Below are positions 45,975-55,286 of a DNA stretch of 64,000 nucleotides, piece after piece; positions within the stretch are counted from its first letter, which is position 1, and each line of letters starts with the position of its first letter. The notes beneath the pieces are model-generated. The model was not told the DNA's origin. It did no database searches and was given only the letters and a program-made list of their open reading frames with translations. The position numbers were made by a program, and so were the translations under genes. The DNA comes from an uncultured Curtobacterium sp. (GTDB taxonomy: Bacteria > Actinomycetota > Actinomycetes > Actinomycetales > Microbacteriaceae): positions 42,063 to 106,062 of the forward strand of contig CAJYUW010000019.1 of the NCBI GenBank assembly GCA_913778205.1. Reading direction: 5' to 3'.

Positions 45975-47507
45975 ATGCACGTCCTCGTCACCGGTGCCAC
46001 CGGGTACATCGGTGGTCGCCTCGTCCCCAGACTCCTCGAAGCGGGTCACACCGTCCGTGTCTTCGCCAGGACCCCGCGGAAGCTGCAGGACGTCCCGTGG
46101 CGCGACCAGGTCGAGATCGCGGAGGGCGACCTCATGGACGCACGGGAGGTCCGCGCCGCGGTCGAGGGGATCGACGCGGTCTACTACCTCGCGCACGCGA
46201 TGGGTGCGGACGGCGACTTCGAGCGCGCGGAGACGCAGGCCGCCGGGACGATGGGGCACGAGGCCCGGGTCGCGGGTGTGCGGCGGTTCGTCTACCTCGG
46301 CGGCCTGCACCCCGACGGCGAGCTGTCGAAGCACCTCCGCAGCCGCAAGGAGGTGGGCGACGTCCTGCTCCGCTCGGGGGTGCCGACCATCGCCTACCAG
46401 GCCGGCGTCGTGATCGGTTCGGGCAGCACGTCGTTCGAGATGATCCGGCACGTGACCGACGTCCTGCCCTGGATGCCGGCGCCGCGGTGGGTGCGCAACC
46501 ACATCCAGCCGATCGCGATCCGTGACGTCCTGTACTACCTCGTCAAGGCGCTCGACGTCCCGGCCGACGTCAACCGCACGTTCGACATCGGTGGGCCCGA
46601 CGTCCTCCGCTACGGGCAGATGCTCAACGGATACGCGGTCGAGGCGAAGCTGCCGCAGCGGGGGATCGCAGCGCTGCCGGTCCTCACCCCGGGGCTCGCC
46701 GCGCACTGGTTCAACCTCGTCACGCCGATCCCGCGCAAGCTCGCCCGGCCGATCATCGAGTCGCTGCAGTTCGAGTGCGTGCAGCGCGAGCACGACATCG
46801 ACCGCTACGTGCCGCACCCGGAGGGCGGGCTCACCCCGTACCGCCGCGCCGTGCGCCTCGCGCTGACGCGGATGCGGACGGGCGAGGTCGAGACGAGCTG
46901 GCGCAACGCCACCCTCGCGGCGACCCCGGCCGACCCGCTGCCGAGCGACCCGGAGTGGGCGGGCCACACCGTGTACGTCGACGACCGGCGGCGCCACACC
47001 GAGGCCAGTGCCGCCGAGGTGTGGCGGGTCGTCGAGTCGATCGGCGGCGACAACGGCTGGTACTCGTTCCCGCTCGCGTGGGTCGCCCGCGGGTGGATGG
47101 ACAAGATCGCCGGCGGTGTCGGCCTCAGCCGGGGGCGTCGCGACCCCCGGCGCCTCGAGCAGGGCGACGCACTCGACTGGTGGCGCGTCGAACGGCTCGA
47201 CCGGGGGCGCTACCTGCGGCTCCGCGCCGAGTTCAAGTCTCCGGGCCGCGCCTGGTTGGAGATGACCGTGACGCCGACGGCTGACGGGGGCAGCGACTAT
47301 CACCAGCGTGCGATCTACTTCCCCCAGGGGCTCTCCGGGCGGCTGTACTGGTACTCGATCCTGCCTTTCCACGGGGTGATCTTCCCCGGCATGGTCGAGC
47401 GCATCACCGCGGCCGCCGAGCGGGAGTCGCACAACACCGACTCGACCTCCCGCAACCGCACCCACCAGAATGAGGGCGCTGACACGTCGCTCGAGGAGGC
47501 AGCATGA
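45975..47507 (+). CDS. SDR-family NAD(P)-binding protein with C-terminal DUF2867
   Basis: The 510-residue protein opens with an atypical SDR domain (VTGATGYIGGRLVPRLLEAGHTVR in overlapping pieces, and YLAHAMG in place of the usual catalytic tyrosine). It ends with a DUF2867 domain after about residue 335 (AAEVWRVVESIGGDNGWYSF through WYSILPFHGVIFPGM). This is the known two-domain actinobacterial family. Function is unknown; a nucleotide-binding reductase/sensor is possible. The start at ATG 45975 follows TACCGT by 7 nt. It overlaps the SGNH gene by 4 nt. Confidence 0.87.
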   Translation: MHVLVTGATGYIGGRLVPRLLEAGHTVRVFARTPRKLQDVPWRDQVEIAEGDLMDAREVRAAVEGIDAVYYLAHAMGADGDFERAETQAAGTMGHEARVAGVRRFVYLGGLHPDGELSKHLRSRKEVGDVLLRSGVPTIAYQAGVVIGSGSTSFEMIRHVTDVLPWMPAPRWVRNHIQPIAIRDVLYYLVKALDVPADVNRTFDIGGPDVLRYGQMLNGYAVEAKLPQRGIAALPVLTPGLAAHWFNLVTPIPRKLARPIIESLQFECVQREHDIDRYVPHPEGGLTPYRRAVRLALTRMRTGEVETSWRNATLAATPADPLPSDPEWAGHTVYVDDRRRHTEASAAEVWRVVESIGGDNGWYSFPLAWVARGWMDKIAGGVGLSRGRRDPRRLEQGDALDWWRVERLDRGRYLRLRAEFKSPGRAWLEMTVTPTADGGSDYHQRAIYFPQGLSGRLYWYSILPFHGVIFPGMVERITAAAERESHNTDSTSRNRTHQNEGADTSLEEAA

Positions 47508-48088
47508 CCGAGGACCGACCCACCGTCCTGTTCCTGGGGGACAGCATCACCGAAGCGGGGGACTGGGAGAACCGCCTGCCCGCCGAGCGGACGATGAACC
47601 TCGGCGTCGGCGGGGACACCACCGACGGCGTGCTGGAGCGGCTCGACGCCGTCGTGGCGGCCGAGCCCGAGGTCATCGTGCTGCTCATCGGCACCAACGA
47701 CTTCGGCAACCGCCGCGCGAGCGTCGAGCACGTCGTCCGCAACGTCGAGACGATCCTCGTGACCCTGCGGCGCGAGCTGCCCGGGGTCCGGCTCCTGCTC
47801 GTGTCGATCCTGCCCCGGCAGGCCGAGTACCGCGCCAAGATCGAGGAGGCGAACCGGCACCTCCGGCAGTTCGTCGCCACGTGCCACGCGCAGTACCTCG
47901 ACGCGTGGCCGGCCCTCGCCGACGGCGACCGCCTCGCCGAGCGGAACACCGACGACGGCCTGCACCTCACCGACGAGGGGTACCGCGCGCTCATCGAGGA
48001 GCTCGAGCCGGCCCTCGAGCGTGTGCGGGGCCTGCCGCCGATGTCGCGGCCGTTCCGCGCGATCGACCTCGACGGCGCGTCCGCCTGA
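47504..48088 (+). CDS. SGNH/GDSL hydrolase (cytoplasmic lysophospholipase L1-like)
   Basis: The 194-residue protein has block I LFLGDSITEAGDW with the catalytic serine, block III IGTNDFGN and block V GLHLTDEGYRAL with Asp/His. It lacks a signal peptide. The enzyme likely hydrolyses an ester of a phospholipid, sugar or acyl group. It overlaps neighbours by 4 bp and 1 bp (TGATG), forming a three-gene operon with the SDR and the following membrane protein. Confidence 0.9.
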   Translation: MTEDRPTVLFLGDSITEAGDWENRLPAERTMNLGVGGDTTDGVLERLDAVVAAEPEVIVLLIGTNDFGNRRASVEHVVRNVETILVTLRRELPGVRLLLVSILPRQAEYRAKIEEANRHLRQFVATCHAQYLDAWPALADGDRLAERNTDDGLHLTDEGYRALIEELEPALERVRGLPPMSRPFRAIDLDGASA

Positions 48089-48552
48089 TGGCGTCGAGGA
48101 AGGGACGGCCCGCGATCGGGTCGTCCCAGCACGGCGTGCCCGCGTCGTCGCCGCAGTCGGGACGAGCCGGCGCCACCCCTCCCGCCCCTGCCTCGCGCAC
48201 GGCCCCGCGGACGTCCGGTGGGGGTCGCGAGCTGCCGCCGTACACGCGTCCCGCCCTCGCGCCGTCCCTGCTCGCAGCGGTCGTGCTGCTCGCGTGCGTG
48301 GCGATCGTGGACTCGTCCGCGTTCGTGTTCGCCCGGTGGGGGATCACCGTGCTCGCCCTGATCGTCCTCGTGTTCGCCGTGCGCGGCCGGACCTGGTGGG
48401 CGGGGCTGATCGTCGCCGCGGTCGCGGCGTGCTGGAACCCGCTGGTCGTCGTGCCGATCCCGGGTGAGGTCTGGGCCACCCTGCAGGTCGTCGCCGCGGC
48501 GCTGTTCATCGCCGTCGGACTCGCCGTGAAGGTCCCACGCGAGGGGGCCTGA
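48088..48552 (+). CDS. Small membrane protein (DUF6804-like), unknown
   Basis: The 154-residue product has an N-terminal Pro/Ser-rich cytoplasmic region (residues 1-55), then four transmembrane helices: LLAAVVLLACVAIVD, WGITVLALIVLVFAV, LIVAAVAACWNPLVV and VVAAALFIAVGLAV. This matches small actinobacterial DUF6804 membrane proteins. ATG 48088 overlaps the SGNH stop. The stop TGA begins the following tandem repeat. Confidence 0.75.
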   Translation: MASRKGRPAIGSSQHGVPASSPQSGRAGATPPAPASRTAPRTSGGGRELPPYTRPALAPSLLAAVVLLACVAIVDSSAFVFARWGITVLALIVLVFAVRGRTWWAGLIVAAVAACWNPLVVVPIPGEVWATLQVVAAALFIAVGLAVKVPREGA

Positions 48553-48657
48553 CCGGGCCACGCGGCGCGGACTGACCGGACCACGCGACGCGGACTGACC
48601 GGGCCACGCGGCGCGGACTGACCGGGCCACGCGAGGCGGTCGGGCCAAGCGAGGCGG
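48550..48657. repeat. 23-bp and 18-bp tandem repeats starting at a stop codon
   Basis: TGACCGGGCCACGCGGCGCG (first 20 of the 23-bp unit) occurs at 48550, 48573 and 48596, then a degenerate copy at 48619 and an 18-bp variant at 48640. The first TGA is the stop of the membrane protein gene. The rest of the gap to 48845 has no gene; TAGGAT about 48796-48801 is a possible -10 for the next gene. Confidence 0.8.
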
Positions 48658-48845
48658 TCGGGCCACCGTCCGGACGCTCGCGGGACGCCTGCGCGCACCG
48701 GACGCTCCGCTGCGGACGCGGGGTGCGCCTCCAGGCCCGAACCGACGCGACCGCCTGCCGGACAGCACGCGGACCCACGGTCCGAGCAGACGGTAGGATC
48801 GACCAGTCGGGTGCAGGACCCGACCGATCGACCCGAAGGGCATGG

Positions 48846-50399
48846 ATGAGCGACGAGACCGAGCCGGTGACCGAGAGTCCACTGCTGAACCCTCGACCGT
48901 CGTCCGGCGGTCTCGACCGGCCCGACGTCGTGATGCGCAAGGGCAGGCTGACGCTCATCAACGGGCACCTGACACCGCAGCAGTCCATGATCGAGGACCT
49001 CCTGTTCCTCGACGACGCGCTCACCGCTGGCGACGTCGACCACCTGCTCATCCGGGGCAACGACCAGCGCCCCGTCATCGCCGTCGACGCGCGCGACCGC
49101 CAGCGTGCCGAGAGCGCGGTCATGGCCGCCGCCGCGAACGAGCCCTTCTACGCGAAGCCGCCGAAGCGCCCCGCGGTCCTCGTCCTGGACGACGGCCTCG
49201 GTGCTCCCGACGAACCCGTCCTCCGGCTCTTCCGGCCGCGGCTCGAGCCCATGGGCCGCCTCCGCTATGGCGCCGAGACGAGCGTGCAGCTCGAGTTCTG
49301 GCGCGTGACCGACACCGAGGTCCTCGCACCCGTCGAGAACGCGCTCATGCGACGCAGCCTGCCGATCGAGGAGTTCGTCCTCGTCGACATCGAGCGCTAC
49401 GGCCGCACGTGGCGCACCGTCGAGCACATGTTCGACGACCACGTCTCGGACATCCGCTTCCCGATCGACATCGTCTTCTCGTGGGTCGACGGCAACGCGA
49501 TCGAGTACCAGCGCGCCCGGCAGGCCGCGCAGGCGAACGCCGTCCTCGGCGAGGGCGACGACGCCCCGGCCCGGTTCCGGCAGATCGACGAGCTGAAGTA
49601 CGCGCTCCGCTCGGTGCACACGTTCGCCCCGTGGATCCGCCAGATCTACATCGCCACCGACTCGCCGGCGCCGAAGTGGCTCGCGGACCACCCGAAGGTG
49701 CGGATCGTGCGGAGCGAGGAGTTCTTCGCCGACCCGTCGGTGCTGCCCACGCACAACTCGCAGGCCGTCGAGTCGCAGCTGCACCACATCCCGGGCATCA
49801 GCGAGCACTTCATCTACTCGAACGACGACATGTTCTTCGGGCGTCTGGCGGACCCGTCGGTCTTCTTCAGCCCGGGCTCGGTGACCAAGTTCATCGTCGC
49901 GGACACGCGCATCGGCCTCGGCTCGAACAACCCGGCCCGCAGCGGCTTCGAGAACTCGGCGCGCGTCAACCGTCGTCTGCTCCAGCAGCGGTTCGGTGCC
50001 GTGACGACGCGCCACCTCGAGCACGCGCCGACGCCGCTCCGGAAGTCGATCATGACCGAGATGGAGCACGAGTTCGCGGACGAGTTCCGTGCGACCGCTG
50101 CGTCACGGTTCCGCGCTGCCGAGAACATCTCGGTGACGAACTCGCTGTACCACTACTACTCGCTGCTCACCGGTCGGGCGATCATCCAGGAGAACTCCTC
50201 GGTGCGCTACGTCGACACGACGATGCAGTCCGGGCTGAAGACGCTCGACGACCTGCTGAAGAAGCGGAACGTGGACTTCTTCTGCCTGAACGACGGCAGC
50301 TTCCCCGAGGTCAGCGACGAGGAGCGCACCGAGCGGGTGACGGACTTCCTCGAGAAGTACTTCCCGTTCCCGGCCCCGTGGGAGCGACCCGGCGACTAG
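48846..50399 (+). CDS. Stealth-family sugar-phosphate transferase
   Basis: Stealth proteins are hexose-1-phosphate transferases of capsule or wall polysaccharides (also homologous to human GNPTAB). The 517-residue protein has the four conserved regions: CR1 FPIDIVFSWVDGNAIEYQ, CR2 RSVHTFAPWIRQIYIATDS, CR3 HHIPGISEHFIYSNDDMFFG, and CR4 DGSFPEVSDEERTERV near the end. ATG 48846 is preferred over ATG 48842 (another frame). It stands alone, with no polysaccharide-export genes nearby. It probably transfers a sugar-1-phosphate to a wall glycan, which may connect with the heptose cluster 35 kb away. Confidence 0.9.
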   Translation: MSDETEPVTESPLLNPRPSSGGLDRPDVVMRKGRLTLINGHLTPQQSMIEDLLFLDDALTAGDVDHLLIRGNDQRPVIAVDARDRQRAESAVMAAAANEPFYAKPPKRPAVLVLDDGLGAPDEPVLRLFRPRLEPMGRLRYGAETSVQLEFWRVTDTEVLAPVENALMRRSLPIEEFVLVDIERYGRTWRTVEHMFDDHVSDIRFPIDIVFSWVDGNAIEYQRARQAAQANAVLGEGDDAPARFRQIDELKYALRSVHTFAPWIRQIYIATDSPAPKWLADHPKVRIVRSEEFFADPSVLPTHNSQAVESQLHHIPGISEHFIYSNDDMFFGRLADPSVFFSPGSVTKFIVADTRIGLGSNNPARSGFENSARVNRRLLQQRFGAVTTRHLEHAPTPLRKSIMTEMEHEFADEFRATAASRFRAAENISVTNSLYHYYSLLTGRAIIQENSSVRYVDTTMQSGLKTLDDLLKKRNVDFFCLNDGSFPEVSDEERTERVTDFLEKYFPFPAPWERPGD

Positions 50400-50540
50400 G
50401 ACGCGCCAGTGTGCCGACGGGCGTTCCGACCGAGCCCCCGCGCGCGGCACTGCCGCATCGAGGACGCGGGCGCTCAGGAGCCGCACCGGTCGGTCGACGG
50501 GTGCGGTTCCGGAACGCCCGCGTTCGACGCGGGATGACCC

Positions 50541-51500
50541 CTACGGGTGGACGGGGGAGAGCGGCACGGAGTCGAGCGTGAAGACGGGGATGCTCGTCGT
50601 CACGGGTGCCGGCTCCACCGCGGGCGCGATCCGGACCCCTGCCGCGGCGAGGCGGGCCTCGGTGTCGGCGGCCGACACCGGTTCCCCGACCGTGGCGTAG
50701 TGACCGATCGGCACCACCGAGTGCACGACGTTCCGGCCGTACACGTGCACGAGGTTGAACGACTGCGCGCCGTCGCGCCCGCGGGTGCCGGCCCGGTACT
50801 CCATGAGGTCCTGGGTGTAGCACGTCGCACTGGCGACCGAGACGGGCACACCCGCGAACACGGCGCTCGTCGAGTAGTGCAGGTGACCCGCGATGATGCC
50901 GATGATGTCGCTGCCCTCCACGACCTCGGCGAGGGCTGCCTGGTCGCGGAGCTCGACCAGGACCGCGAGGTCCTGCACGCTCGGCGCGGGCGGGTGGTGC
51001 ATCGCCAGGATGGTGCCGTGCGGAGCAGCCTCGGACAGGACCTCGGCGAGCCAGTCGAGCTGTTCGGGGGAGACCTCGCCGTGGTGGGCGCCGGGCACGC
51101 TCGTGTCGAGCGTGATGATCCGGAGGCCGTTCACGTCGTAGACGAAGTCGACGGGGCGGTCGGTGGGCTGGATCCCGAAGAGCTCCTGGCGGAAGGCGCC
51201 GCGCTCGTCGTGGTTGCCCATCGCCCAGATGACCTGCGCGCCGATCCGTTCGGCAGCGGGCACGAGCAGGTCGCGGATCCGAGCGTAGGCACCCGCCTCG
51301 CCCTTGTCTGCGACGTCGCCGGTCACGACGATGGCCTCGGGCCGAGCGCCGGACGCCTCGATGTCCGCGATGATCTCGGCGAGGCGAGCCGCTGCGTCGA
51401 CGTCCCCGTACAGGGGGCCGTCACCGCTCACGAGGTGCGTGTCGCTGAGGTGGAGGAGGAAGTGGTTCGGCCTGGGGTGTTCGGCCGTCCGGCTGTCCAT
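50541..51500 (-). CDS. cpdA: Metallophosphoesterase, 3',5'-cyclic-nucleotide phosphodiesterase-like (CpdA type)
   Basis: The 319-residue protein has the metal-binding motifs LLHLSDTHL (D-x-H), VVTGDVADKGE (GDxxD), AMGNHDERGAF (GNHD), MHHPPAPS (H) and IAGHLHYST (GHxH). This order matches CpdA/class III cyclic-nucleotide phosphodiesterases, which hydrolyse cAMP. The C-terminal 70 residues are a beta-rich extension. It converges with the Stealth gene and is upstream of nothing on its own strand until the qcr operon end. Confidence 0.87.
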   Translation of the reverse strand: MDSRTAEHPRPNHFLLHLSDTHLVSGDGPLYGDVDAAARLAEIIADIEASGARPEAIVVTGDVADKGEAGAYARIRDLLVPAAERIGAQVIWAMGNHDERGAFRQELFGIQPTDRPVDFVYDVNGLRIITLDTSVPGAHHGEVSPEQLDWLAEVLSEAAPHGTILAMHHPPAPSVQDLAVLVELRDQAALAEVVEGSDIIGIIAGHLHYSTSAVFAGVPVSVASATCYTQDLMEYRAGTRGRDGAQSFNLVHVYGRNVVHSVVPIGHYATVGEPVSAADTEARLAAAGVRIAPAVEPAPVTTSIPVFTLDSVPLSPVHP

Positions 51501-51601
51501 CGGTGTCTCGATCCGTTGACGGGTACGTGGTGCATCACGCTGCCACAGGTTTCTGAACCACCGGTGAACCGCAAGGGGGTGTTTCGCGATCGCGCAGGAA
51601 C

Positions 51602-51640
51602 AGCGAACCCCCCGCCCACGATGTGGACGGGGGGTTCGCT
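51602..51640 (-). terminator. Terminator of the ctaE-qcrCAB operon
   Basis: AGCGAACCCCCCG (51602-51614) pairs with CGGGGGGTTCGCT (51628-51640), 13 bp with a further CCAC/GTGG pairing in the loop. It lies 17 bp past the minus-strand qcrB stop. Confidence 0.85.
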
Positions 51641-51657
51641 GTTCGTGCGTGCGGCTG

Positions 51658-53346
51658 CTACTTGCTGCCGGCGCCGACCGCAGCGACCGGGTGCTCGGCC
51701 TCGGTCAGCTCCGGCCCGTGGTGTGCGGCGTGCGCAGCCTCGAGCTCGGCCTTCGAGACCGGGGCGATGCGGTCCTCGAAGAAGAACCGCGAGACGCTCG
51801 CGCGGGCCTTCTGGAGACCGGTGATACGACCCCGTGCGTCCGGACGGACCATGAGCGGCTTGTACTCGTTGAACTGCAGCAGGCGCCACCGCTCGTACTC
51901 GTCGAGGGGCTCGTGCACCTCGATGTACTCGCCGTGGGGGAGCCGGACGATGCGGCCGGACTCGTACCCGTGGAGGACGATCTCGCGGTCCTTCTTCTGG
52001 AGGGCGAGGCACACGCGCTTGGTGATCCAGAAGGCGACGAACGGGCCGAGGACCGTCGTGGCCTGGATCACGTGGATCACGTGGTCGATCGACACCATGA
52101 AGTGCGTCGCGATGATGTCCGACGACGCCGCTGCCCAGAGGCTCGCGTAGAGCGTTATGCCGGCGGCACCGAGACCCGTGCGGGTCGGGGCGTTGCGCGG
52201 ACGGTCCAGGATGTGGTGCTCACGCTTGTCGCCCGTGACCCACGCCTCGACGAACGGGTAGATGAACATCGCCACGATGAGCGCCAGCAGGACGGCGATC
52301 GGCACGAGGATGTTGAACGACACCGTGTAGCCGAACCACACGACCTCCCAGTGCGGCGGCGCCAGTCGGAGCGCGCCGTCCGCGAAGCCGATGTACCAGT
52401 CGGGCTGGGTACCGGCGGACACGGGGGACGGGTCGTACGGGCCGTAGTTCCAGATCGGGTTGATCGTGAACAGCGACGCGATGAGGGCGAGGATGCCCGC
52501 GACGATGAAGAAGAAACCGCCGGCCTTCGCGGCGAACGCCGGGAGGATCGGCACGCCCACGACGTTGTCGTTGGTCTTGCCCGGACCGGCGAACTGCGTG
52601 TGCTTGTTGATGACGACCAGCACGAGGTGGACGCCGAGCACCGCGACGAGGATCGCCGGGAGGAGCAGGATGTGCAGCGTGTAGAGACGGCCGACGATGT
52701 CGGTGCCCGGGAACTCGCCACCGAAGAGCAGGTAGGCGATCCAGACGCCGATCACCGGGACACCCTCGATCATGCCGACGATGATGCGGAGACCGTTGCC
52801 GGAGAGCAGGTCGTCGGGAAGCGAGTAGCCCGTGAAGCCCTCGGCCATCGCGAGCACCCAGAGGACGAAGCCGAAGACCCAGTTGAGCTCACGCGGCTTG
52901 CGGAACGCGCCGGTGAAGAAGACGCGGGCCATGTGCAGCATCACCGAGGCGATGAACAGCAGGGCCGCCCAGTGGTGGATCTGTCGGACGAACAGACCGC
53001 CGCGGATGTCGAACGAGATGTTCAGGGTCGACTGCAGCGCGGTCGACATCTCGACGCCCTTCAGCGGGACGTACGCGCCGTGGTAGACGACCTCGGCCAT
53101 CGATGCCTGGAAGAAGAACGTCAGGAACGTACCCGAGAGCAGGATGACGACGAAGCTGTACAGCGCGACCTCGCCGAGCATGAAGCTCCAGTGGTCGGGG
53201 AAGATCTTGCGACCGACCTCCTTCACCAGGCCCGAGATGCTCGTGCGCTCGTCGATGTAGTTGGCAGCGGCCCCGATGATGCGGGAACCGCGTTCGGGCG
53301 CCGGCTTGGTGGCCGACGTCGTCGCAGGACGGGTGGTAGTGCTCAT
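51658..53346 (-). CDS. qcrB: Cytochrome bc1 complex cytochrome b subunit
   Basis: QcrB is the membrane quinol-oxidising core of the bc1-aa3 supercomplex. The 562-residue protein has IHHWAALLFIASVMLHMARVFF with the haem histidines, the second pair HILLLPAILVAVLGVHLVLVV, and the Qo-site region PDWYIGFADGALRL with a PDW variant of PEWY. A C-terminal extension after the transmembrane part is typical of actinobacteria. ATG 53346 overlaps the qcrA stop by 1 nt. Terminator follows. Confidence 0.97.
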   Translation of the reverse strand: MSTTTRPATTSATKPAPERGSRIIGAAANYIDERTSISGLVKEVGRKIFPDHWSFMLGEVALYSFVVILLSGTFLTFFFQASMAEVVYHGAYVPLKGVEMSTALQSTLNISFDIRGGLFVRQIHHWAALLFIASVMLHMARVFFTGAFRKPRELNWVFGFVLWVLAMAEGFTGYSLPDDLLSGNGLRIIVGMIEGVPVIGVWIAYLLFGGEFPGTDIVGRLYTLHILLLPAILVAVLGVHLVLVVINKHTQFAGPGKTNDNVVGVPILPAFAAKAGGFFFIVAGILALIASLFTINPIWNYGPYDPSPVSAGTQPDWYIGFADGALRLAPPHWEVVWFGYTVSFNILVPIAVLLALIVAMFIYPFVEAWVTGDKREHHILDRPRNAPTRTGLGAAGITLYASLWAAASSDIIATHFMVSIDHVIHVIQATTVLGPFVAFWITKRVCLALQKKDREIVLHGYESGRIVRLPHGEYIEVHEPLDEYERWRLLQFNEYKPLMVRPDARGRITGLQKARASVSRFFFEDRIAPVSKAELEAAHAAHHGPELTEAEHPVAAVGAGSK

Positions 53347-54422
53347 CAGCGCTCACGCTCCCAGAAGGACGGTCCGACCGGCTCGTGGAAGTCGCTCTGT
53401 GCGACCAGGTAGCCGTCGTCGTCGATCGCGATCGGAAGTTGGGGGAGGGGACGTGCGGCCGGTCCGAAGATGACCTCGCAGTTGTTCGAGACATCGAACG
53501 TGGACTGGTGGCACGGGCAGAGCAGGTGGTGCGTCTGCTGTTCGTACAGGGCGACCGGGCACCCGACGTGGGTGCAGATCTTCGAGTACGCGACGATGCC
53601 GTCGTACCCCCAGTCCTCCTGGCCCTTGGCGGGGTGGAGGTCCTGCGGGTCGAGGCGCATGAGGAGGACGGCGGCCTTGGCCTTCTCCTCCAGCATGTCC
53701 TCCTTGTCGAGCATGCCGTCCGGGATGACGTGGAACACCGAACCGATGGTCACGTCGGACGCCTTGATCGGAAGACCCGTCGGGTCCTTCGTGAGGCGCG
53801 TGCCCTTCGCCCACATGGTGTGGCGGAGGAGTTCGTTGGGGTCAGCGGCGGGCGCGAGGTCGCGCACGAGCACGATGCCGGGGAGCGGGAACGCGACCAG
53901 GGCGCCGATCATCGAGTTGCGGATCAGCTTGCGACGGCTGAAGCCGGACTCCTTGTCGGCGAGCTGGAAGGCCTCGACGGCCTTGGCGCGGGTCGCGTCG
54001 GTGCCGCGGACCGGGTGGCGCATCTCGGAGATCTCGCGGTCGACCACGAGGGTCTTCGACCAGTACACGGCACCGAGGCCGAGCGCGATGAGCGCGAGCG
54101 TGATCGAGAGGCCGAGCCAGAGGTTCGCCAGGCGGACGGTGCCGAAGTCGTCCTCCTTGATGGGGAAGGCGACGTAGGCGGCGATGGCCAGCACGCTGCC
54201 GACGATCGACAGGTAGAAGAAGGTCGCTACCTGGCGCTCGGCCAGCCGCCGCTTCTTCGGGTCGACGTCGGTGCGGCGTGCGCGGTGCGGCGGCTCGCCC
54301 GGGTTCTCGAACGGGTCCGCGGGCACGATCGCCGTGCCGGCCGAGGCGGTGGTGCCGTGCGTCGTGCCGTGCTTCTCGACAGCCGAGGACGAGCTCAGTG
54401 CCTCGTCGTCGTGCTCTGCCAT
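53346..54422 (-). CDS. qcrA: Cytochrome bc1 complex Rieske iron-sulfur subunit
   Basis: QcrA carries the 2Fe-2S centre. The 358-residue protein has three transmembrane helices in its first half, as usual for actinobacterial Rieske subunits, and the cluster ligands CTHVGCPVAL and CPCHQSTFD. ATG 54422 was chosen because GAAGGGA precedes it; an ATG 9 codons earlier (54449) is possible. An acidic, Ser/Thr-rich N-terminus precedes the helices. Confidence 0.96.
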   Translation of the reverse strand: MAEHDDEALSSSSAVEKHGTTHGTTASAGTAIVPADPFENPGEPPHRARRTDVDPKKRRLAERQVATFFYLSIVGSVLAIAAYVAFPIKEDDFGTVRLANLWLGLSITLALIALGLGAVYWSKTLVVDREISEMRHPVRGTDATRAKAVEAFQLADKESGFSRRKLIRNSMIGALVAFPLPGIVLVRDLAPAADPNELLRHTMWAKGTRLTKDPTGLPIKASDVTIGSVFHVIPDGMLDKEDMLEEKAKAAVLLMRLDPQDLHPAKGQEDWGYDGIVAYSKICTHVGCPVALYEQQTHHLLCPCHQSTFDVSNNCEVIFGPAARPLPQLPIAIDDDGYLVAQSDFHEPVGPSFWERER

Positions 54423-54455
54423 GGTGTTCCCTTCAGTGTCGTTCGACACGGACGA

Positions 54456-55265
54456 TCAGTTGGTCTTCGCGGTCAGCCAGACGGTCATCGCGACGACCGC
54501 GCCGAGACCGAAGATCCAGATGAACAGACCCTCTGCCACCGGTCCGATGGAGCCGAGGGCGAATCCGCCGGGCGACTTGTTGTCCTGCACGTACTTGAGG
54601 TACGAGATGACGTCGGCCTTCTGCTGCGGGGTCAGGTTCAGGTCGTTGAAGACCGGCATGTTCTGCGGGCCGGTCAGCATGGCCTCGTAGATGTGCTTGC
54701 CGGAGACCTTCTGCAGGTTCGGGGCGTACTTGCCCTCGGTCAGCGCACCGCCCGCACCGGCCACGTTGTGGCACATGGCGCAGTTGATCCGGAAGAGCTC
54801 GGCGCCCTCGGCCGCGTCGCCCTTGCCGTCCGTGAGATCGGTGGAGGGGACGGCCGGGCCCGGGGCGAGCGAGGCGACGTACTGCGCGAGTGCGTCGATC
54901 TGGTCGTCCGTGAACTGCACCGGCTTCTGCTCGGCCTGGGGGCCGGAGGCAGCCATCGGCATGCGCCCGGTGCCGACCTGGAAGTCGACCGAGGCGGCGC
55001 CGACGCCGATGAGCGACGGGCCCTCGCCCGTGCCCTGGGCGTTGAGGCCGTGGCACGTGGCGCAGTTCGAGGCGAAGAGCTTCTCGCCCTCGTTGACCTT
55101 CGACTGCGTGGAGGCCGCAGAGACGGAGCTGGTGGTGTCGTCCGCGTTCGCCGTGGAGCTGAACAGCGCGTACGCGCCACCGGTCGTCATCAGTCCGACG
55201 ACGATGAGCGAGACGGTCGCCAGGGGTGACCGGCGGCCCTTCTTGGTCTTGGTTCTGTTGAACAT
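54456..55265 (-). CDS. qcrC: Cytochrome bc1 complex dihaem cytochrome c subunit
   Basis: QcrC is the dihaem cytochrome c that passes electrons to oxidase in place of soluble cytochrome c. The 269-residue protein has an N-terminal signal-anchor (LATVSLIVVGLMTTGGAYAL), two c-type haem sites CATCHG and CAMCHN about 95 residues apart, and a C-terminal transmembrane helix (FGLGAVVAMTVWL). It follows ctaE by 21 bp and precedes qcrA by 33 bp. Confidence 0.97.
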   Translation of the reverse strand: MFNRTKTKKGRRSPLATVSLIVVGLMTTGGAYALFSSTANADDTTSSVSAASTQSKVNEGEKLFASNCATCHGLNAQGTGEGPSLIGVGAASVDFQVGTGRMPMAASGPQAEQKPVQFTDDQIDALAQYVASLAPGPAVPSTDLTDGKGDAAEGAELFRINCAMCHNVAGAGGALTEGKYAPNLQKVSGKHIYEAMLTGPQNMPVFNDLNLTPQQKADVISYLKYVQDNKSPGGFALGSIGPVAEGLFIWIFGLGAVVAMTVWLTAKTN

Positions 55266-55286
55266 GCTGTGGGGGCTATCCAGTTC

